A stretch of DNA of 64,000 nucleotides, taken from positions 29,135-93,134 of the forward strand of contig JAREIK010017920.1 in the NCBI GenBank assembly GCA_029783825.1, given 5' to 3'. Both the position numbers and the translations under genes were made by a program. Shown in pieces: positions 1 to 9,664 of the stretch; position 1 is the stretch's first letter; every line of letters starts with the position of its first letter. Below the pieces are notes generated by a model. It was given only the letters and a program-made list of their open reading frames with translations, did no database searches and was not told the origin of the DNA. This stretch comes from Sapria himalayana (lineage: Eukaryota; Streptophyta; Magnoliopsida; Malpighiales; Rafflesiaceae).

Positions 1-2
1 AA

Positions 3-164
3 AAGGATATTATTGTAACACAATCATGTATACCTTCATTTCAAAAGAATAATATGAAACTTCATCCAGTCAATCCTAAGGTAGATGATGGGCTTGAAAT
101 ATTACTTAGTGAAGATGGAAACTATTTGGACATTGATGATGCTCATGTTAAAAAAAATATTTAG
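3..164 (+). pseudogene. C-terminal end of an unidentified reading frame
   Basis: An open frame runs from the window edge for 53 codons and ends at TAG (162-164). The peptide is hydrophilic and acidic near its end, with a run LDIDDAHV shortly before the stop. That composition looks coding rather than random AT-rich translation. I do not recognise the family. Given the surroundings it could be the tail of a transposase, but no diagnostic motif is visible, and the upstream part lies outside the window. Confidence 0.3.
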
Positions 165-1317
165 AAAGAATAAATTGTACAGTCAGATGTGGATGAATAT
201 GTCGATAGAGATAATTTGTTAGAAAATTTTGATCATTTTTATATATTTATTGACTTCGATGTTATGTTGTGTTGCTTATTTTCTAACTATTATAATTTAG
301 GTATTAAAAAAATCACAATTGTAAATGTCAGCGTGTTTCTCATTATGTTTTGTCAGAATAACATATTGATTACATTTTTTTATATTTTTTGATGTTTATA
401 AAACTTGAATTTTGTATGAGAGGTGACAATTTAAGTGACCTAGGATCTCAATCCATTTGGAGGAGTAGAAAAAGTCAACTAATAGTTCATAGAGTGGAAT
501 TCAACATTTATTGAATAACTACAACACTACAAATATCTTTTCACATTCTCTTACATGTACATAGGATATTGTGACATCACTTCATCATTAGACACACAAA
601 TTGACTGCCATTGATATTTCATTTTCATCTCATTCTATACCATATAGTATTGTTAGCTCCTTCCCCACCTATCTTAGGAGTTACATGTCATGATAATGCA
701 ACATCAAAAATAGATGGATATTCACAATCCTTTATTTTCATGCAACAATATGATGAAATCTTAATTCGGTCCACAATTAACAATAAACAATACATACCTT
801 TCAGAAATTTACTACATGCATGCATTATCATATTTCATTCTTTTCATTTGTAAAAAATTTAAATTACAACTCTAAATGAAAATATAAATAAATCATTATA
901 GTTAACATATGATAATTTTAATTAATATCAAACAATGATGTTAGGGTTCCAACATTATCATTGAGAAGTAAAATAATATTTGCGTTATGAAGTTTTTATA
1001 AGTAATAAAAATGAATACAATATTAACATAGTAGCAGATATTTAAAGAGAAAATAGTTGCAAAGTATATAAAGTTGAGCAAAGTGCACCTAAATATGAAA
1101 GAATATTATTGGGAAGAATTTGAAGTCAAATTTTATTTTATTTACCAATATGTCAAATTATTTTTTTATGAAATACTATGAAAAGAAATGCATAATAATG
1201 TATTGTTGTTTTTTGTTTGTTTTTTTTTAAATATAAATGGAATAATACTTTGTTATTCTCGGTGAAGGATACATGGTATGGTCCCATTACATTTCTAATT
1301 TGCTTCTTTCTTGTAGT
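165..1317. other. AT-rich stretch without a recognised gene
   Basis: Strongly AT-rich DNA with only short chance reading frames, such as 80 codons at 611-853, which shows no motif I recognise. It leads into the inverted satellite segment. I see no RNA gene or transposon end here. Confidence 0.5.
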
Positions 1318-2072
1318 GTAAGGAGATCTAGTGTATTAGTGTTGGTATGGTTGCATCACTTAATAAGATCTAGTGAAATATTTTCATCAAGATTACTTTT
1401 AATGAAATTTAATGTACTATTATTTATATTATAATTTTAGGTGGCCTATAAAATATTTTATCATTTCAAACATTTGAATGCAACATGAAAACTTTCAAGG
1501 TGATCTATCATATTAATACTATTCTCATCCAAAAATATTTAACTATGGAGTTTTAATGAGATCTAGTGTATTAGCATTAGTATGGTCAAATTCCCAAATA
1601 AAACCTAAAGTTCTAATAAGATCAAAATATATTATTGTTGGTATGCCGCATTCCCTAATGAGATCGGTGTACTATTCTCATCCAAAACACATTTAACTTA
1701 CCATTTTTTTATAAAATATAATGTACTAGTATTTATATTATCATTTTAGATAATTAATAGAAAATTTTAGCATTTAGATATTTAAATGCAATATGAGAAC
1801 TTTCAAGATGATTCATAATCATAATATTATTCCTACCTAAACATATTCTAATTTGAAAGTTCTTATGAGATGTAGTGTATGAGTATTGCTATGGTTGCAT
1901 CCCCTAAAGATATCTGGTATACTATTGCCTTCCAAAATACTTTTAACATATAACATTTAATGAAATTTGCTGTACTAGTATTTATATTATCATTACAGAT
2001 AATTAATAGTAAATTTTATCATTTAAAATATTTTAATGCAAAATTACAACATCAAAGGTGATCTATCATCTT
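1318..2072 (-). repeat. ~250-bp satellite, inverted segment
   Basis: About three monomers of the satellite that fills 2-24 kb, here in reverse complement. Read on the minus strand they show the consensus landmarks in order: ATACACTAGATCTCATTA, then AATAGTACTAAGATGATGG, then GCATTCAAATATTTTAAATG, then TTGCTATTAATTATCTG. The segment ends at about 2,072, where the forward array begins in the middle of a monomer. Confidence 0.8.
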
Positions 2073-2105
2073 AGTTTTTGTGTTGCATTCAAATAAGTTA
2101 AAATA

Positions 2106-2563
2106 TATAGGTGTCAAATGGGCCAGTTCACTGGAGGATAGTCCCGGCATGGCCCACCACCCAAAATTAGCCTAGTTTTGGGCCAGTTCAGGCCTGTTCT
2201 AGATTAAGATATTCTTAACCTAGAATTTGTAATAGGTATAGCATGTTAGCGTCACCCTTCAGGCATCACCATGTAGATTGTCAACCAACATAGATCACAC
2301 CATCACCACATCATCTGTCTTGCATCGCCCATTGCCACGTTGTACCATCTCCCATGTTGTGCTCACATGGCAGGCACTCGGGTCGTGCCTAGCACGACAC
2401 GTGGGTTGAATTCTTTCGGCACAACACGACATGAATTGTGCCAAGGGTCAGCTTGATACAAGCCCGAGTACGGTCCTGGACCATGCAGTGCCAAGCCTAG
2501 CACGATTAAATCCGGTCAAGCTTCGAGCAAGGCCCAAGCTATCCGGCACAATTGACACCTCAA
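2106..2563. mobile_element. non-autonomous hAT element (MITE), TSD TTAAAATA
   Basis: A 458-bp element whose left end, TATAGGTGTCAAATGG, and right end, AATTGACACCTCAA, are inverted repeats matching the TAGAGGTGTCAAA termini of the large hAT copies. Perfect 8-bp target duplications TTAAAATA flank it at 2,098-2,105 and 2,564-2,571. The inside is relatively GC-rich (GGCCCACCACCC, GGCACAACACGACATG) and has no transposase. It splits a satellite monomer whose two halves rejoin exactly across the duplication. It was probably mobilised in trans by the related hAT transposase. Confidence 0.92.
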
Positions 2564-3109
2564 TTAAAATATAAAATTTGCTATTAATTATAAGAAATGT
2601 TAATATAAATATTCGTACATATAATTTCATTAAAAGTGATAAATTAACAGTATTTTGGATTAAAATAGTACACCGTATATTAATAAAGGATGCAATAATA
2701 TCAACACTAATACAATAGATCTAATTATAATTTTGAAGTTAAATGTGTATAGACATGAATAGTATTAAGATGATTGATCATCTTAGAAGTTCTCGTATTG
2801 CATTCAAATATTTTTATAAAAAATTTGTTATTATTATTTGAAATTAAAATATAAATACTAGTACACCTAATTTCATTAAATGTGATAAATTTAAAGTAAT
2901 TTAGATGAAAATTGTACCCTAGATTTCATTAGGAGATACGACCATACCAAAACTAATACTCTTGATCTCATTAGAATTTTGAAGATAAATATGTGTTTTG
3001 AAATAGTACAAATATGATGAATAATCTCGGAAGTTCTTGTGATTTACTCAAATATGTTAATTGATAAAATTTGTTATTAATTGTCTAAAAGGATAATATA
3101 AATACTAGT

Positions 3110-3201
3110 ATATAAAAAAATAAAAACAAAAAAAAATTAATAAAAAATAAAAAATATATAAAAATAAAAAAATTTTAAAAATAAAAAAATAAGAAAAAAA
3201 T
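3110..3201 (+). repeat. A-rich tract inside a satellite monomer
   Basis: About 90 bases made almost only of A with scattered T, interrupting a satellite unit between its AATACTAGTA and AATACTAATACACC landmarks. It may be a slippage expansion or the remains of a poly-A insertion. Confidence 0.6.
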
Positions 3202-4664
3202 TTATAAATACTAATACACCAAATTTCATTAAAAGTGATAAGTTAAAAGTTTTTTGGTTAAGAATAGTTCACTAGATCTCACAAGGGGATGTAACAATAT
3301 CAACACGAATACATTAACTCATTAGAACTCTGAAGTAATATGTATTTGTGAGCGGATAGTACAATGATAATTGATCACCTTGGAAATTCTCATATTGCAT
3401 TCAAATATTTTAAATGATAAAATTTGCTATTAATTATCTAATTAGGGGATGCAATCAAACCAACACTAATAAACTAAATCTCATTAGAATTATAAATTAA
3501 AATGTATTTGGATGGGAATAGTACAAAAATGATGGATCACATTGGAAGTTATCATGTTGCATTCAAATATTTTAAATGATTAAATTTGCTATTAATTATC
3601 TAAAATGATAATATAAATACTAGTACATCAAATTTCTTTAAAATTTGATAAGTTAAAAGTATTTTAGATAAAAATAGTATATCACATCTTATTAGGGGAT
3701 TTGACAATTCCATTACTAATAATACACTAGTTCTCATTAGAATTCTAATGTTAATGTATATGGGCATGAATTCTATTATGATGATCAATCTCCTTGAGAG
3801 TTCTTATGTCGCATTCAAATATTTTAAATGATAACATTTGCAATTAATTTTCTAAATTAATTATATAAATAATAGTACACCAAATTTCACTAAAAGTGAA
3901 AACTTAAAAGTATTTTTGATGAAAATCGTGCACAATATGTAATTAGGGGATGTAACCATAATAACTTTAATACACTAGATCTCATTAGAATTCTAAATTT
4001 AGATGTGTTTAAATGAGAATTAAATTAAGATGATGGATTGCCTTGGAAATTCTTGTGTTGCAATTAAATATCTTAAAAAATTGCAATTAATTATCTAATG
4101 TATAATACATTAAATTTCATTAAATGTGATAAGTTAACAAGAATTTTAGATGAAAATAGTACACTAGATAACATTAGAGAGTGCAACAATACCTACACTA
4201 ACATACTGAATCTCATTAAAATTCTAAAGTTAAAAATGGTTGAGCATGAATAGTACTAAAACAATGGATCATCTTGGAAGTTTTAATGTTGCATTCAAAT
4301 ATTTATATGATATAATTTGTTATTAATTATCTAAAATGATAATATAAATAATAGTAGATTTAATTTCATTAACATTGATAGATTAAGTGTGTTTTGGATG
4401 AAAATAGTACACTAGATATCATTAGGGGATACAACCATAACAACACTAATACACTAGATCTAATTAACATTCTGAAGTTAAATGTGTTTTGAAAAGATTA
4501 GTATTAAGAGCAAAGATGATGAATTACCTTGGAAGTTTTTATATTGCATTCAAAAATTTATATGATAAAATTTGTTATATCTAAAATGATAATATAAATA
4601 GTTGTAGATTGAATTTCATTAATAGTAATAAATTAAAAGTGTTTTATATGAAAATAGTACACCA

Positions 4665-4832
4665 GATATCACTAGGGGATACAACCATATCAACACTAAT
4701 ACACTAGATATCATTAGGGTATACAACCATATCAACACTAATACACTAGTTATCATTAGTGGATTCAAATATATCAACACAAATACACTAGATATCATTA
4801 GGGGATACAACCATATCAACACTAATACATTA
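4665..4832 (+). repeat. 42-bp subrepeat, four copies inside one satellite monomer
   Basis: GATATC (third copy GTTATC) recurs at 4,665, 4,707, 4,749 and 4,791, exactly 42 bases apart. Each copy carries a TAGGGGATACAACCATATCA-type segment. The local expansion lengthens that monomer to about 380 bases and creates a spurious repetitive minus-strand frame. Confidence 0.85.
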
Positions 4833-6010
4833 GATCTAATTATAATTCTAAAGTTAAATGTTCTTGGATGGGAATAATACAAGGATCAAAGATGAAAGAT
4901 TACCTTTAAATTTTTCATATTGCATTCAGATATTTTAAATGATAAAATTTACTATTAATTATCTGAAATAAGAATACAAATACTAGTACACCTACTTCCA
5001 ATAAAAGTAATACATTACAAGTATTTTGGCTGAAAATAGTACATCAAATCTCATTAGGAGATGGGACCATATCAATACTAAAATACTAGATCTCATTATA
5101 ACTCTAAAGTTAAATATAATTTGGAAGGAATAGTACTAGGAATTTAGATTACTTTTGGTAGTTCTTATGTTGCATTCAATTATTTTAAATGATAAAATAT
5201 GTTTATAATTATATGAAATGATAATATAAATACAAGTACATAGAATTTCATTAAAAGTGATAAGTTAAAAGTATATTGGGAAAAATAGTACTCTATATTT
5301 CAATAGGGGATGCAACCATACAAACACTAATATACAAGATATAATTAGAATTTTGAAGTTAAATGTGTTTGGAAAGAAATAGTACTAAGATGATTGATTA
5401 CCTTTGTTCTCATGATAATAAAAATACTAGCAGGCTTGATATTATTAAAACTGATAAGTGAAACATATTTTGGATGAAATTAATACATTAGATTCCATTG
5501 GGGGATGTGACCATAGTAACACTAATACAATAGATAAAAATATAACTATCAAGTTAAATGTATTTGGATAAGAATTATACTAAAATGATTGATCACCTTG
5601 GAAGTTCTTGAGTTGTATTCAAATATCTTAAATGATAAAATTTGCTATTAATTACATGAAATGATAAAATAAATACTAGAACACCAAATCTTATTTTAAA
5701 AGTGATAAGTTGAAAGTATTATGTTTGAAACAAGTACATTAAATCTTATTAGGGGTTGCAATAATACCAACATTAATACAATAGATCTCATTAGAACTCT
5801 GAAATTAAATTTGATTGGGAATGAATAGTACAAAGATGATTGATCACCTTGCAAGTTCTTGTATTGCATTAAAATATTTTAAATGATAATATTTGCTATT
5901 AATTGCCTGAAACGATAATATAAAAACTAGTAAAAAAATTTTATTAAAAGTGATAAGTTAAACATGTTTTGGATGAGAATAGTTCATCAGGTCTCATTAG
6001 CAGATGCGAC

Positions 6011-6236
6011 TAGAGGTGTCAAACGTGTCGGGCCGGCCCGGCCCAGCACGAGGCACGGCACGGTTCGGCCGTGCCTGGGCCGGCCCGTCACGTTCTTAAA
6101 CCGTGCCCGGGTTAAGATATCCGCGTGCCGTGAGCCCGGCACGGCTCGTGCCTTGGCACGGCACGCCGGCACGGGTCCATCCCGTGCCGGTTCACGCTGG
6201 CACGCATGGCACTGGCGGCGTGTCACGCGTGCCGTG
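6011..6236 (+). repeat. left terminal and subterminal repeats of the hAT element
   Basis: After the 14-bp inverted terminus the sequence is dense in GGCACGG, CCGTGCC and GGCCGGCCCG words in both orientations, a sharp GC island in AT-rich surroundings. Subterminal repeats of this kind are where hAT transposases such as Ac bind. That role here is inferred from position and repetition. Confidence 0.75.
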
Positions 6237-6238
6237 GT

Positions 6239-6261
6239 GTGAGTCGTGAGTCACGACTCAC
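6239..6261. repeat. 23-bp perfect palindrome
   Basis: Arms GTGAGTCGTGA and TCACGACTCAC surround a single central G in the 5' untranslated part of the hAT element. The copy at 60,501 lacks it, so it is not a conserved part of the element. Confidence 0.7.
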
Positions 6262-6469
6262 GCCATGTGACCCATCCGGCCGTCCCCTGCCCCCCCCCCC
6301 CCCCGTAAAAAGACCGCTGGTCGGGTCCAAACAGACCCGACCCGCGGTCTTTTCTACCGAAACCCGAGTCACGACGCCCATAGAACCCATCCGAGCAAAA
6401 ACCAACGGCAAAAAAAAAAAATTCAAACTGAACCGATTTTCAGCCCTTGGATTCACCTCCAACGGCTAG

Positions 6470-6504
6470 GGGGCAGAATCCAACGGTCCTCGTGATTCTG
6501 CCCC
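6470..6504 (+). promoter_or_regulatory. perfect 11-bp hairpin upstream of the transposase promoter
   Basis: GGGGCAGAATC (6,470-6,480) pairs with GATTCTGCCCC (6,494-6,504) across a 13-base loop. The copy at 60,501 has the same stem at 60,879-60,913. The decayed copy at 24.15 kb has a different but still pairing stem in the same place (GGCAATAA / TTATGCC around 24,240-24,282). It lies upstream of the TATA box, so a role at the DNA level is more likely than one in the mRNA. Function unknown. Confidence 0.6.
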
Positions 6505-6575
6505 TTAAAAAACGTAAAAAAATTCAAAAAATTAATAAAAAAATATCTTTTTATTAAAAAAAACATTCTTTAGCC

Positions 6576-6584
6576 TATAAATTA
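6576..6584 (+). promoter_or_regulatory. TATA box of the hAT transposase gene
   Basis: TATAAATTA follows an AT-rich stretch and precedes a pyrimidine-rich leader (CCCCCCTCCCTATAAC, then CTCTCTCTCTCGGGC). It lies 289 bases before the transposase ATG. The related copy keeps TATAAATTC in the same place (60,986), 291 bases before its ATG, which supports promoter function. Confidence 0.6.
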
Positions 6585-6864
6585 TACCCCCCTCCCTATA
6601 ACATTTATGTTTTTCAAAAACATAAAACCTCTCAATACTTTATCTCTCTTACATAAACCGTGCATCTCTCTCTCGGGCCTCGTGATTTTGATTTCGGCTT
6701 GGATTTTCGTGAAACTCAACTTGAGTTTTGAACATCAGAGCTTCCTGCGGTGCACCTTACACGTGACTGACCTCATTGCTTTTACTGAGTAATATATTTT
6801 AAGTTTTTTTGTACTTTCTCTCTCTAAAGCTTCTCTCTCTAGAAAAACTTACCAAAAATAAAAA

Positions 6865-8988
6865 ATGACAAATACACCTAGCACGTATTTAAATTTGGAA
6901 AAAGAAAATGTTAGTGTTACACAGACGTCAGTGGCTCCTGAAACTTTGGTTTCTCCTGTCGTCTCAGCCCAAAGTTCTAAAAAACAAAAAACTAGGAGGA
7001 CTTCTGTAGTTTGGACACATTTTAAAATCATAACACAAGTAGATGTTAGGGGTGAGGAACATGAAATGGCACAGTGCAAATATTGTATGAGACTTTTAAC
7101 ATGCAAGAGTACATGTGGGACTGGGCACATCAAGAGGCATGCTGAAATATGCTCCAAAAAACATGGACCCTTAGATCCTAGGCAAACCCAACTTGGCACT
7201 ACATTTTTTGAGACTGGATCGAGTTCAGTCTCAAAGTTTACTCCCTTCGTATACTCCAGCGAGTTGGGTAGGGACGGCATGGCCAGGCTCATCACATTGA
7301 TGGGTCTTCCGATCAGATTTTCGGAAGATCCGAGGGTAGTGCGCATCATGCAGACTTATTTTTAGCCATCCTATCGTAGGATTCCTAGGTCCACATCTAG
7401 GAGTGACATACTAAAGCTATATAAGTTAGAAAAACAAAAAATAATTAAGGAATTTTTGGCATTTAGTGGAGTGGTGTCTGTGACGTCCGATATATGGACA
7501 TGTCACGATGATTCTTCTTATGCATGTCTCACGAGTCATTATGTAGATTCTAACTGGACAATCAATAAAAAAATATTAGGATTCACTGAGATTCTTCATC
7601 CTCATGATGGCCCGGCCATTTTTGAGTGTATGATGAAAATATTTAGGGAATATAAAATTCAAGATAAAATTTTTAGTATCACTTTCGATAATGCTGCTGA
7701 TAATGGAGTAGCGATCAATATGTTTGTTAGGAATATTAGAGATGCACCATTAGGAGAGATCTTTCATGTCAGATGCATGTGTCATGTTATTAACCTGATA
7801 GTTCAAGCGGGTATGAAGGTCTGTTCCCCCACGTTGGAAAATATACGCAATGCACTCAAGTATATTCGCACTCCTCGCAGACTACAAGAGTTTGGTAATC
7901 TCTGTTTGTCTGCGAATCTTAAGAAGAAGAAATTCCAATCAGATGTGAGACATCGTTGGAATTACACGTACCTGATGTTGGAATCATGTGTTGGATACGA
8001 ACACGTGATATCCGACTACGTAAATAGTAAGAGTGGCAAACTTATTATTGACGACACTGACTGGGCTTCAGGAATTTCATTTATGAAATTCCTGAAGATA
8101 TTTTATGACACGACGAACATGTGTTCGTCGGTGTATACGCCCACCACTTGCATTGCACTTCGTTGCATATGCAACATTAGTAGCATGTTTAGGAAGTATC
8201 GAGCGGACCCGACGCTTAGCCATATGGTTGCAGAGATGGAGACCAAGTACCTGAAGTACTGGTCCACCATTCCATCTCTTTATTGCCTTGCAGCATGCAT
8301 GGACCCTAGGGCTAAGGTGGAAGGGGTTGAAAACACCCTGACTTTCATTTCCTCGTGCATGAACCTGGAAGAGCCACCTGAAGGGTTCATTTACGAGAAG
8401 TTGACAGACCTGTTCACATACTACGATACTAGGTATGGTGGTGGTGGTGGTGAGACTGTGAGTACGGACACTGATACCTTGTTCGGAGATGACGATTATT
8501 CCATTAACCTAGCGAGGGGGAAACGTAGGGGTGGACCTTCACATAGGAGCGAGCTCTCTCGGTACTTAGATACCGATTACTGCTCAATCCTATCACCTTC
8601 TGATAATAAGAATCTTGATTTATTACAGTGGTGGAAATCATATGAGTCCGCCTATCCCGTGCTATCTAGGATGGCACGGGATCTACTGACTCCTCCGGTG
8701 TCGAGCGTAGCATCGGAGTCTGCTTTTTCTGTTGCAGTGAATGTGATTTCGAATAGGAGATCGAGATTACGTCCAGATATGGTTGAGGCCTTGGCATGTT
8801 TGAAGGATTGGGAGGAATCGAGATTTAGCATCAATGATCGTGCTAAAGCTGGGACCGTGACAGACACTGCAGTCGCATCCACATACACTACGATGGCGGA
8901 GGAGCTGATTGCCGATGATGATGATCCATATGATACTGATCTTGATGTTGCGGCTGATGATTCTCATGATATGCCGCTTGACGATTGA
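6865..8988 (+). pseudogene. hAT transposase with BED zinc finger, one nonsense codon
   Basis: One 708-codon frame, open except for TAG at codon 167 (7,363-7,365). The related copy reads CAG (Gln) there, so this is a single C-to-T change. The BED zinc finger spans about residues 47-100, with Trp50, Cys71, Cys74, His92 and Cys96. The RNase-H-like core holds a TSDIW motif (Asp209), a TFDNA motif (Asp275) and a CMCH motif at 304-307. The C-terminal hAT dimerisation region starts near 586 (LLQWW) and contains the ASESAFS segment with Glu618, the likely third acidic catalytic residue. The tail is acidic. It resembles plant RICESLEEPER/DAYSLEEPER-type transposases and would cut and paste DNA in the nucleus. 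The ATG matches the start in the 60,501 copy. As it stands it would give a 166-residue BED-only peptide unless the stop is read through. Confidence 0.93.
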
Positions 8989-9539
8989 TGCTCATCTGCT
9001 CTTTTTTTCGATGTTTTTTTATTTATTTTATTTATACGCTTTGTTTGTACTTTGTACCATACGTTGTGTTGAAACTTATACTTGTTTTGTTCGGACTATT
9101 GGTTTCAAAAGCATGAATGGTAATTTTTCATTTGTGTAGTTTAATTTTTTTTTAATTATAATTTGTACTAACTTAATGTATTTATTTATTATTTTACGAT
9201 TTAAATTTTATTTTAAAATTTAATAACTTTAAATTTTAATATATAATTAATAAATTATAATAATAATAAAAGCTAAACTTAATTGAAAAAAAAAATTTTT
9301 TTTTTCTAATTTTTGTTTGTTTTATTTAATTTTAAATGTTATAATATTTACAAAAAATTATATTTTTTAATTATTACTAATACTCTAAAGTCTATACAGT
9401 AACTTAATAAAAAAATTTACAATAAAAAAAAATTTCTAATCTGCCATTTTGGCATTTTCAGCCCGTGCTCGTGCTGGCCTCCCGGGACCCGGACCCCGGT
9501 TGACCCGGTCCTGAGTTGCGGCTCCCGCCCCGCTTGCCC
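8989..9539 (+). other. 3' untranslated and non-coding part of the hAT element
   Basis: AT-rich sequence after the transposase stop, with long T and A runs. It is conserved in order with the 60,501 copy as far as the GC-rich right subterminal region. No further gene is visible. Confidence 0.6.
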
Positions 9540-9664
9540 TGCCGTGCCGCCTGGCCTGGCCAGTATTGGCAAGGCGTGCCCGAGCGGGCCGGGCACGGCA
9601 CGGCACGGCTGTGCTCGTGAAAAACGAGCCGTGCCGTGCTGGGCCGGCCTGTTTGACACCTCTA
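9540..9664 (+). repeat. right terminal and subterminal repeats of the hAT element
   Basis: GC-rich array containing GGGCACGGCACGGCACGGC and GAGCCGTGCCGTGC, ending in the inverted terminus GTTTGACACCTCTA. It mirrors the left end and is the expected transposase-binding zone. Confidence 0.75.

Larger units (their letters stand above)
2073..6010 (+). repeat. ~250-bp satellite array, forward segment 1
   Basis: Head-to-tail diverged monomers. The landmark TTGCTATTAATTATC recurs at about 2,580, 2,821, 3,065, 3,583, 3,832, 4,078 and 4,312, giving a period of roughly 235-255 bases. Each monomer carries a CATTAGGGGATGCGACCATACCAACACTAATACACTAGATCTCATTAGAA-type block, a GATGATGGATCACCTTGG block and a GTGATAAGTTAAAAGT block. 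Some units are shortened, for instance about 164 bases between 3,419 and 3,583. The array has no conserved reading frame. A MITE interrupts it at 2,106-2,563. Confidence 0.85.
6011..9664 (+). mobile_element. near-intact autonomous-type hAT transposon, TSD GATGCGAC
   Basis: A 3,654-bp element with terminal inverted repeats TAGAGGTGTCAAAC (6,011-6,024) and GTTTGACACCTCTA (9,651-9,664). Perfect 8-bp target duplications GATGCGAC lie at 6,003-6,010 and 9,665-9,672. The target belongs to the satellite motif GGGGATGCGACCATACC, and the monomer resumes in phase after the element. Both ends carry GC-rich subterminal arrays of GGCACGG/CCGTGCC. Between them lie a TATA box, a long leader and one transposase frame of 708 codons broken by one in-frame TAG. 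The 8-bp duplication, the termini and the BED plus hAT-dimerisation protein place it in the hAT (Ac/Tam3) superfamily. It is the best preserved of the copies here. Confidence 0.95.

Noticed and set aside
4619..4882. 87-codon minus-strand frame with repeated VLVLIWLYP-like units
   Set aside because: It is the translation of the four 42-bp satellite subrepeats, with no start context or conservation between monomers.
5964..6469. Overlapping frames in the GC-rich left end of the hAT element
   Set aside because: They lie in the subterminal repeat array on both strands, before the TATA box, and differ from those of the sister copy.
7340..7400. Possible intron acceptor (TTTTTAG) explaining the in-frame TAG of the transposase
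   Set aside because: The sister copy reads straight through with a conserved protein across this point, and no matching donor or alternative frame is needed; a CAG-to-TAG change is simpler.
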